Source of the DNA: Candidatus Rhabdochlamydia sp.
Lineage (GTDB): Bacteria > Chlamydiota > Chlamydiia > Chlamydiales > Rhabdochlamydiaceae
Length of the DNA stretch: 5,821 nucleotides
Reading direction: 5' to 3'
Assembly: GCA_030044075.1 (NCBI GenBank)
Contig: JASHWM010000219.1
Location: forward strand, 1-5,821
Positions within the stretch are counted from its first letter, which is position 1, and every line of letters begins with the position of its first letter. The position numbers were made by a program, and so were the translations under genes. The notes below the pieces were generated by a model. That model was not told where the DNA came from, ran no database searches, and worked only from the letters and a program-made list of their open reading frames with translations. Below, piece after piece: positions 1 through 5,191 of the stretch.

Positions 1-891
1 CTCTTAACAGCGAACCGCTCATTTATCTACAACGGGAACCCTCTTCATTCCACTTCGACAAATTCGATGACGATCGATGTCGGGCAAGACTTTTTTATGG
101 AACAGTCTTTCCTAAACCGCGTCGAACTATTTTCCAGCGGAGATCTGATGATGGATGTGGGAGGCTCGACCTCTATTAGCGGGACAATGACCACAACAAG
201 CGGCATGGAGATCATCTCTGCAAACAACATGACGATCGGGTCTACCGGGTTTCTGAACAATACAAATAGCGACGACATCATCCTTGTGATCGATGATTCC
301 AACCCAGTATATCCGGCGATAGGAAATCATGTTTTCATCCTTTTGCCCGGGGGCCAGATCATTAACCAGAATGGATCTGGCGAAGTGGGGATTTATTCGA
401 CAAAGCAGCCCCTCACATACATTGGAAATGGGAGAACACCCTCGATCAACCACCAAGTGTTCATCAAAGGGACTGAGTTTGTCGATACAAGCGAAGAAGA
501 GTGGCTTGTGTATTTTCCTGGCGGGACCCTTTCTCTGCCATTTACCGTCTTTTATAAAAATACAGGCACTCCAAAGCCTCCCATTCCCCCTCAACCGCCT
601 GTTCAGCAAAACCCTGCTGCAATCGCAAAAGCTGCTGCAAGAGATAAATATCTGAGCAACCTTTTCATCAGCCAAATGCTCTTTGAGCAGCTCTCAACGC
701 TCGATGACTTTCTGTACTGGGCGGTCCGCTTCGATGAAAAATATGATAGAAGAGGCAGTAGCAATGCGGACAAACCTCTTGGCCTGCGGACAAGCTTAGA
801 TTTTGCACCTAAAAAAAGCTTTACCACAGAAAGAAAAAAATACTTTGTCAAGATCGATGAGCTCCCTCCAAAAAGAGACATTCATAATTAA
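1..891 (+). CDS. C-terminal part of a large beta-repetitive, adhesin-like surface/secreted protein (5' truncated by window edge)
   Basis: The frame is open from base 1. The first in-frame ATG (67) has no Shine-Dalgarno and the residues before it read like the rest, so the gene starts outside the window; 296 residues are visible. The first ~100 residues are rich in Gly, Ser, Thr and Asn, with short hydrophobic beta strands between turns (GDLMMDVGGS, TMTTTSGMEI, NNMTIGSTGF). This is the texture of a parallel beta-helix as in filamentous-haemagglutinin-type proteins. A less repetitive region follows, then a proline-rich hinge (bases 571-600, PKPPIPPQPP). The last ~95 residues are charged, mostly helical, and start with an Ala-rich stretch. 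No autotransporter beta-barrel or YadA-type anchor is visible at the C-terminus and the last residue is Asn, so self-insertion in the outer membrane is unlikely; a TpsA-like or otherwise exported protein is possible. The family assignment is inference; the partial ORF itself is firm. Confidence 0.75.
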   Translation, partial: LLTANRSFIYNGNPLHSTSTNSMTIDVGQDFFMEQSFLNRVELFSSGDLMMDVGGSTSISGTMTTTSGMEIISANNMTIGSTGFLNNTNSDDIILVIDDSNPVYPAIGNHVFILLPGGQIINQNGSGEVGIYSTKQPLTYIGNGRTPSINHQVFIKGTEFVDTSEEEWLVYFPGGTLSLPFTVFYKNTGTPKPPIPPQPPVQQNPAAIAKAAARDKYLSNLFISQMLFEQLSTLDDFLYWAVRFDEKYDRRGSSNADKPLGLRTSLDFAPKKSFTTERKKYFVKIDELPPKRDIHN

Positions 892-898
892 ACGGGCC

Positions 899-930
899 TA
901 TGATAAAATCCCCTCTTCAAAACAAGAGGA
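899..930 (+). promoter_or_regulatory. Possible -10 box and Shine-Dalgarno hairpin ahead of map
   Basis: TATGAT at 899-904 fits a -10 box, but no convincing -35 lies 16-18 bases upstream. CCTCTT (912-917) and AAGAGG (924-929) are perfectly complementary around a six-base CAAAAC loop. The 3' arm is the ribosome binding site of map, three bases from its ATG. If transcription starts about seven bases after the -10, the mRNA would begin almost exactly at this hairpin. There is no U-run, so it is not a terminator. The pairing is seen directly; the regulatory role is inference. Confidence 0.3.
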
Positions 931-933
931 TAG

Positions 934-1812
934 ATGATTTCCCGTAACGATGTATGTTGGTGTGGGAGTGGACAAAAATGGAAAAAATGCCATTATCCAC
1001 AACTCCCCGAAAAAAATTCGCAGGATATGGCCTCTGTCTATAAAAAACAGTACGGGATTATCCTAAAGACAAAAGAGCAGCAAAATGGGATCCGCAAGGC
1101 CTGCCAAACAGCTGCCCATATTTTGGACGAGACATGCAAACGTGCAAAAGCTGGCGTCACGACCAATCAGCTCAACGACTTCGCGCATGACCTCCATAAA
1201 AAACTCGGTGTTATCCCAGCAACGCTGGGGTATGGCGATCCCCCATTTCCGAAAAGCATCTGCACCTCTTTAAATGAAGTGATCTGTCATGGCATCCCTG
1301 ACAACACTCCCCTTAAAGATGGAGATATCCTCAACATCGACGTCACCTGCATATCAAATGGGTATTATGGCGACACAAGCCGCATGGTCATGATCGGCAA
1401 TGTATCGGAAGAAAAAAGAAGGGTCGTCGAGGTTTCCTACGAATGCCTCATGAGGGCCATTGCCATCTTGCAGCCCGGCCTTCCCCTTTATGAGATCGGC
1501 AATGCGATCGAAGAACATGCACGGGAGAACAAATGCTCTGTCGTCAACCAATTTGTTGCGCATGGCGTAGGGATCGACTTTCACGAGGAGCCGCAAATCC
1601 CCCACCACTTTAACCATATTCAAATTCCCCTGGCAGCGGGGATGACCTTTACGATCGAGCCTATGATCAATGCCGGAGTACGCTCAGCCATCATCGATCC
1701 ATCAGATGGATGGACAGCGAGGACCGGGGACGGAAGGCCAAGCGCCCAATGGGAGCACACTGTCCTGATCACCGAAAATGGCTATGAGGTCTTGACCCTT
1801 CTATCAAATTAA
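934..1812 (+). CDS. map: Methionine aminopeptidase type I with N-terminal SEC-C zinc motif
   Basis: This cytosolic metalloenzyme removes the initiator Met from new proteins. Residues 8-20 form a SEC-C motif (C8, C10, C19, H20), a small zinc-binding tail that probably contacts the ribosome or nascent chain. Residues ~44-290 are the pita-bread catalytic domain. The five metal ligands are all present: D136 (NIDVT), D147 (GDTSR), H210 (AHGVG), E242 (TIEPM) and E274 (QWEHT). H119 (CHGIP) and H217 (FHEEP) match the substrate-contacting histidines. The usual Gly before the ligand His is Ala209 here, a mild change. The 292-aa length fits a SEC-C form; plain type I enzymes are ~260 aa. The start is supported by AAGAGGA at 924-930, although the spacing is short and the site lies in a hairpin. 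It follows the adhesin-like gene by 42 bases and may be cotranscribed with it or use the weak -10 at 899. SEC-C-bearing Map is typical of, but not exclusive to, chlamydiae. Confidence 0.97.
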   Translation: MISRNDVCWCGSGQKWKKCHYPQLPEKNSQDMASVYKKQYGIILKTKEQQNGIRKACQTAAHILDETCKRAKAGVTTNQLNDFAHDLHKKLGVIPATLGYGDPPFPKSICTSLNEVICHGIPDNTPLKDGDILNIDVTCISNGYYGDTSRMVMIGNVSEEKRRVVEVSYECLMRAIAILQPGLPLYEIGNAIEEHARENKCSVVNQFVAHGVGIDFHEEPQIPHHFNHIQIPLAAGMTFTIEPMINAGVRSAIIDPSDGWTARTGDGRPSAQWEHTVLITENGYEVLTLLSN

Positions 1813-1830
1813 AATTATTATTTAACATTC

Positions 1831-1866
1831 CTTTAGTTTCTAAGACTTTTAGATATAATACTAAAA
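1831..1866 (+). promoter_or_regulatory. Promoter with palindromic half-sites for the OGFr-domain gene
   Basis: A perfect TATAAT lies at 1854-1859. TTTAGT at 1832-1837, 16 bases upstream, is a partial -35 (three of six to TTGACA). The core is laced with alternating half-sites: TTAG at 1833, CTAA at 1840, TTAG at 1849 and CTAA at 1861. TTTTAG (1847-1852) and CTAAAA (1861-1866) form a perfect inverted repeat with the -10 in its centre, which would suit a repressor operator. The whole 1813-1931 spacer has only 14 G/C in 119 bases. A start near 1866 would give a leader of about 65 bases before the Shine-Dalgarno TAAGGA (1921-1926). The -10 is clear; the operator role is inference. Confidence 0.55.
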
Positions 1867-1931
1867 ATATTTTATTTCTATTTATTTGATTTTCTATTAA
1901 AATATTATAAAAATTAATTTTAAGGAAAATT

Positions 1932-3233
1932 ATGTCTAATATCCAAATAAATGCCCATTCTTTAAGGGATTCTTGGGACAGGGTCAATACTTCAGGAGTG
2001 CCCAACAGCAGGCTGCTCGGGAATGTAAAATACTGGTACGGAGATGTTGAAAATAGCACCCTCCCGCCAACTGTATTGCAAGCGGTGCTCGTCGCAGCTC
2101 AGGCAACAATAGAAAACGATATTGATCCGTCCAGTTATCGGTCATTATCTGTTGAGGACCTGACTGTTCTTTGCAAGGTCCTTGCAAATCATGGAAATTT
2201 TGGGCGGCCACCAAGTGAGATCTCAGCCAAGACCGTCAAACAGATCGAAAAATTTCTTGAAGTAAAGTCGTCTTGGGAAAGAATTAGCGCCTCCGACCTT
2301 CCAAATAAAGGATTATTAGGACACGTGCAATATTGGTATGGTAATTTAGTGACTACCGCACTGCCGGTCCCTGTATTACGAGCGATCGCCGCTGTAGCAG
2401 GCACCGCTCGGGACCCGCAACTAGCACCAGTTTTTGAAGCCCTATCTGATAAAGATCTCTGCATCCTTTATCATGTCCTTGAAAAGCATGGCAGTTTTGG
2501 GCGTCCTCCAAGTCCCATCTCAAAAAGGGCCGCGGACCAAATCAAAGCTTACATCCTTGCGAGCACTCCAGAAAAACTTATCAGGATCCGCAACATTTTG
2601 CATGCAGATTACAACAGCTCCCGTCTTACTAGTGAAGTCACCGAAAGATGTAATGCAGGCCAGGGCGCAAGAGTTTTAGCAGGTCCGGTGGCCGGCGCTT
2701 TAGAAAGGCCCATGCCAGGGGATCAGCTCATCGATTTTTATTTGGGGCATAGCGCCCATCCTTCCGGATCGACCTTTGATCAAATCCTAGGCTGGGACGA
2801 TGCTCGCCTGGAAAGACAACATGACTATATCCAATGGCTGTTCCCGTTAACAGTTATAAGCAGACACAACCGCAGTGCCCCTCTGATGACTCGAGAGCGC
2901 ATGAACGCTTTCCATTCAACACCGAGGCTCCAAGAAAACATGATGCGGGCATATTCCCGCATGCTGACTTTTTATGGATTCACAAGAGCAGGGGACGGCA
3001 CGCTCCAGCGTTCCGACCGCTTTGCTGAAAAGTCTAGAAATTGGCTGAGCAATGGCAATCACAATTATCTGCGTATGACAAGGATCATGACCTCTCTTTC
3101 CCTTGCAGGCTATCCTAATGATGCAAGGCAATTTTACGTCATCCTTAGAGACATTTATACGAATGAGGGAAGAGGCAAGATCAGCGAAAATACTTTTCGG
3201 ATCTGGACGAACGCATCAGGAATAAATCGCTAA
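1932..3233 (+). CDS. OGFr-domain protein with two tandem ~100-aa N-terminal modules
   Basis: This 433-aa protein has no signal peptide and no membrane segment. Residues 14-110 and 114-209 are two copies of one module, sharing SWxR, LLGxVxYWYG, LP..VL.A, LS..DL..L..VL..HG, FGRPPSxIS and a final QI. Residues ~211-260 are a linker. Residues ~263-410 match, as recalled, the conserved region of eukaryotic opioid growth factor receptor (Pfam OGFr_N): DFY..., LGWDDARLERQHDYIQWLFP (287-306 region), an NAF/LQ..MMRAYSRMLTFYGF stretch (325-350), then NW..GNHNYLRMTRIMTSL (370-389). The vertebrate protein binds Met-enkephalin, but the bacterial function is unknown and ligand binding should not be assumed. 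The start is set by TAAGGA at 1921-1926, five bases from ATG. The gene has its own AT-rich promoter and meets the next gene tail to tail. A host-interaction or effector role is plausible from the domain's mainly eukaryotic spread and the likely intracellular host lifestyle, but this is inference. The N-terminal modules match no family I can name. Confidence 0.85.
   Translation: MSNIQINAHSLRDSWDRVNTSGVPNSRLLGNVKYWYGDVENSTLPPTVLQAVLVAAQATIENDIDPSSYRSLSVEDLTVLCKVLANHGNFGRPPSEISAKTVKQIEKFLEVKSSWERISASDLPNKGLLGHVQYWYGNLVTTALPVPVLRAIAAVAGTARDPQLAPVFEALSDKDLCILYHVLEKHGSFGRPPSPISKRAADQIKAYILASTPEKLIRIRNILHADYNSSRLTSEVTERCNAGQGARVLAGPVAGALERPMPGDQLIDFYLGHSAHPSGSTFDQILGWDDARLERQHDYIQWLFPLTVISRHNRSAPLMTRERMNAFHSTPRLQENMMRAYSRMLTFYGFTRAGDGTLQRSDRFAEKSRNWLSNGNHNYLRMTRIMTSLSLAGYPNDARQFYVILRDIYTNEGRGKISENTFRIWTNASGINR
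1971..2261 (+). repeat. Module copy 1 of the OGFr-domain protein (protein-level tandem repeat)
   Basis: Residues 14-110. It contains SWDRV, RLLGNVKYWYGD (27-38), TLPPTVLQAV (43-52), SLSVEDLTVL (71-80) and HGNFGRPPSEIS (87-98). Copy 2 aligns at an offset of 99-100 residues. Nucleotide identity is clearly lower than protein similarity, so the duplication is old. Confidence 0.85.
2271..2558 (+). repeat. Module copy 2 of the OGFr-domain protein (protein-level tandem repeat)
   Basis: Residues 114-209. It contains SWERI, GLLGHVQYWYGN (127-138), ALPVPVLRAI (143-152), LSDKDLCILY (171-180) and HGSFGRPPSPIS (186-197). The second half is one residue shorter than in copy 1 because of a gap before LS..DL. 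The conserved YWYG and HGxFGRPPS blocks are probably structural or binding elements. Confidence 0.85.
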
Positions 3234-3234
3234 A

Positions 3235-4035
3235 TCACGCTTTTTTTTCCAGCTGTGTGACGATGTCCTCCAAGCAGGCAAGCTTCATTTCCATTGCGTC
3301 TTTTTCCGACTGCAACTCAAGGACTGTCTTCTGCCAGGAGAGGTATTCAAAAGCATCTTCCAGTTCTTTTTCCGCTTTTTCCCTTTGAAGGGCAAGAAGC
3401 TCGTTTTCTGTTTGGAATAGTTGTTTTCTTGTCTGGTTCAACACTTCAGATTTTTCTTCGAACTGAATGCGAAGCTGTTTATATTGATGATAGATCTCGT
3501 GTTCCGCCTCAGGCAAAAAAGACTGCCTGGCAAGGTCCTGGCCATCCACTGGAAGCTGGGGAAGCTGTGAAATTTCTCTTTTCTGGCTTGCAATCTCCTG
3601 CAAAAGCATCTCTTCCTTTTTTAATGAGGCTTTTCTCTCCTCATCGAGCATCTTTTCCAAGGCCCTGACCTCAAAGTGGATTGGGACGATCATGCTTTTC
3701 GCTTCTTCGGTTGCCAAAGCGGTGATGAGCAAGCTGACGCACACTGTTGCCGCATAGAAGATCTGCCAGAACTGAAAAAAATGGATCTGGCAAACAAAGA
3801 ATAGAAAGGCTGATGCCCCTATGACAAATCCCTTCATCCCCCATTGGTAGCTTAGGATAAAGCCAAGTGCCACGAAAACAAAAATAAAAGGGTTTGCGAT
3901 AGGCTCAAAAAACGCAAAAGCTGCTGCAACTAGTAGTGCGCATGGACCTAGCAGCAATAAAAAGAGCAGCCTGTTTTCCAGGGAAAGCGACCCTTTGAGA
4001 AGCTTCTGAGTAAATTTTTCCAAGGCTCCATACAT
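3235..4035 (-). CDS. Four-TM membrane protein with long C-terminal coiled coil, unknown function
   Basis: With the chosen start the protein has 266 residues. About four hydrophobic segments (~22-42, 47-63, 68-85 and 90-109) form an N-terminal membrane domain. A long cytoplasmic, highly charged helical region follows: ~120-155, a Pro/Gln break (QLPQLPVDG, 157-165), then ~176-266 rich in Glu, Lys, Gln and Leu with coiled-coil spacing (e.g. FEEKSEVLNQTRKQL). The frame extends to an ATG at 4107, but that start has no Shine-Dalgarno and its 24 extra residues look unlike a membrane-protein start; the ATG at 4035 has AGAGGG seven bases upstream. The gene is divergent from htpX, and its stop lies one base from the stop of the OGFr-domain gene. 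The architecture resembles conserved chlamydial membrane/coiled-coil proteins, some of which are Inc-like, but the four-helix head differs from the usual two-helix Inc lobe. No specific function can be named. Confidence 0.8.
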   Translation of the reverse strand: MYGALEKFTQKLLKGSLSLENRLLFLLLLGPCALLVAAAFAFFEPIANPFIFVFVALGFILSYQWGMKGFVIGASAFLFFVCQIHFFQFWQIFYAATVCVSLLITALATEEAKSMIVPIHFEVRALEKMLDEERKASLKKEEMLLQEIASQKREISQLPQLPVDGQDLARQSFLPEAEHEIYHQYKQLRIQFEEKSEVLNQTRKQLFQTENELLALQREKAEKELEDAFEYLSWQKTVLELQSEKDAMEMKLACLEDIVTQLEKKA

Positions 4036-4042
4036 ATGAAAA

Positions 4043-4048
4043 CCCTCT
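4043..4048 (-). promoter_or_regulatory. Shine-Dalgarno that decides the start of the four-TM coiled-coil gene
   Basis: On the minus strand AAAAGAGGG precedes TTTTCAT and then ATG at 4035-4033, giving AGAGGG with seven-base spacing. The upstream in-frame ATGs at 4107 and 4086 have only A-rich or pyrimidine-rich sequence before them. This supports the shorter protein. Confidence 0.65.
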
Positions 4049-4106
4049 TTTAATTCACATATAACAAATTCGGCGTTATTTAACATTTTTCTTTTCGGTC
4101 TACTCA

Positions 4107-4135
4107 TTGTGGTTATAGAGGAAACATGCTATTCT
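4107..4135 (+). promoter_or_regulatory. Extended -10 promoter of htpX
   Basis: TTGTGG (4107-4112) is followed after exactly 17 bases by TATTCT (4130-4135), with the TG of an extended -10 at 4127-4128 (TGCTATTCT). A start near 4142 would give a leader of under 20 bases, ending in the CAGGAG ribosome binding site. The match to a housekeeping sigma-factor promoter is moderate. Confidence 0.5.
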
Positions 4136-4159
4136 TGAGTAAAAACAGGAGCTATTATT

Positions 4160-5068
4160 ATGGGCATTGCAAAAAGAATTTTTCTTTTTCTGACCATCAA
4201 CGTACTGGTCATTGTCACTCTTTCGGTCATCTTAAGTCTTTTCCACGTCCAGCCTTACCTGTCTGCCCATGGGATCGACTACACGTCCCTCATGATCTTT
4301 TGTTTGATCTGGGGTATGGGAGGTGCATTCATCTCTCTTGGACTATCAAGGATCATGGCGAAATGGCTCATGGGCGTTCATCTTGTCCCATCAAACACCC
4401 AAGACCCAAGGCTAAAAAATCTTCTTAACATGATAGAAGACCTTTCAAGGAAAGCGAACCTTCCATCGATGCCGGAAGTTGGGATTTACGAATCTCCCGA
4501 AGTCAACGCTTTTGCGACAGGGCCCTCAAAACGAAGGTCCCTTGTCGCCGTGTCCACCGGCCTTCTGCAAAGGATGAACAATAAAGAACTGGAAGGGGTC
4601 CTTGCCCATGAGATCTCCCACATTGCCAACGGAGATATGGTGACAATGACGCTGCTTCAAGGCGTCGTCAACGCTTTTGTGATGTTCCTTGCAAGGATCT
4701 TGGCCTATGTCGTCTCCAGCCTGATCCGAAGCCGCGACGAATCGCCTTCGATCGCCTCTTCGATGACCTATATAATGCTGGTATTTGTTTTTGAAATTAT
4801 CTTCATGGTCCTAGGATCGATCGTTGTCGCATGGTTTTCAAGGTTCCGCGAATACCGCGCCGATGCTGGCGGTGCAGACCTTGCCGGAAGAGAAAAGATG
4901 ATCAGCGCGCTTGAATCTTTGAAAGCGTATGTCCAGGTACGAGAAACAAAAGCCCATCCTTCCTTTGATTCGATGAAGATCTCTACACCTAAAAAGCAGG
5001 GGCTGTTTTTGCTGTTTGCTTCCCATCCTCCTTTAGAGGAAAGGATCAATCGTCTAAAGGGTCATTAA
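4160..5068 (+). CDS. htpX: HtpX family membrane zinc metalloprotease (M48)
   Basis: HtpX is an integral inner-membrane protease with a cytoplasmic active site; it degrades misfolded membrane proteins alongside FtsH. At 302 aa it has the usual family length. Hydrophobic segments lie at ~6-28, ~42-62, ~161-188 and ~203-226, the family's topology. The zinc site is HEISH (H150, E151, H154), with the third ligand E231 in FREYRADAGGA. Other family landmarks are NAFATG (116-121), the VAVSTGLL strand-helix (129-136) and the C-terminal SHPPLEERI (288-296). The start is set by CAGGAG (4146-4151), eight bases from ATG, preceded by a good promoter. The gene is divergent from the four-TM coiled-coil gene, so the two could be controlled from the same 124-base region. 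Gene identity is firm; its regulation is not shown by the sequence, and no CpxR-like site was recognised. Confidence 0.96.
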   Translation: MGIAKRIFLFLTINVLVIVTLSVILSLFHVQPYLSAHGIDYTSLMIFCLIWGMGGAFISLGLSRIMAKWLMGVHLVPSNTQDPRLKNLLNMIEDLSRKANLPSMPEVGIYESPEVNAFATGPSKRRSLVAVSTGLLQRMNNKELEGVLAHEISHIANGDMVTMTLLQGVVNAFVMFLARILAYVVSSLIRSRDESPSIASSMTYIMLVFVFEIIFMVLGSIVVAWFSRFREYRADAGGADLAGREKMISALESLKAYVQVRETKAHPSFDSMKISTPKKQGLFLLFASHPPLEERINRLKGH

Positions 5069-5152
5069 AAAAGGTCTGACAATGCAATGATGACACAGGC
5101 AGATCTTGCAGAGACAATCGTGTTATCAAGCGCAATGGAGATATAGGAGGAT

Positions 5153-5188
5153 ATGGCGGAGGAATCAAACGAAAGGAATGGCTTTTAA
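5153..5188 (+). CDS. Possible 11-residue leader mini-ORF before tag
   Basis: A textbook Shine-Dalgarno AGGAGG (5145-5150) lies two bases before ATG at 5153. It opens a frame of 11 codons (MAEESNERNGF) ending in TAA at 5186-5188, three bases before the tag ATG. It is in the same frame as tag, so only this TAA separates them. It may serve as a leader for translational coupling, or be the relic of a longer tag N-terminus. The spacing of two bases is shorter than ideal, and the ORF is far too short to be supported by composition. Confidence 0.25.
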   Translation: MAEESNERNGF

Positions 5189-5191
5189 AAC

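Noticed and set aside
127..675. 182-aa open frame on the minus strand
   Set aside because: It lies fully antisense to the adhesin-like gene, has a Cys/Arg-rich composition typical of a shadow frame, and has no domain I recognise.
3241..3248. T8 run just after the OGFr-domain gene as a terminator tail
   Set aside because: No GC-rich stem precedes it, and it encodes the Lys-Lys end of the convergent gene.
3294..3668. 124-aa plus-strand open frame
   Set aside because: It is antisense to the coiled-coil gene, whose membrane and heptad patterns are clearly real; the plus-strand protein shows no structure.
4036..4107. 24-codon upstream extension of the four-TM coiled-coil protein
   Set aside because: Neither ATG at 4107 nor 4086 has a Shine-Dalgarno, while ATG 4035 has AGAGGG at ideal spacing.
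4126..4428. 100-aa plus-strand open frame overlapping the start of htpX
   Set aside because: The htpX frame carries TM segments and family motifs here; this frame is rich in His, Pro and Arg with no motif.
5071..5107. Hairpin AAGGTCTG / CAGATCTT after htpX as a terminator
   Set aside because: The stem is 8 bp with one G-U pair but the loop is 21 bases and no T-run follows it on the plus strand, so it does not fit a Rho-independent terminator.
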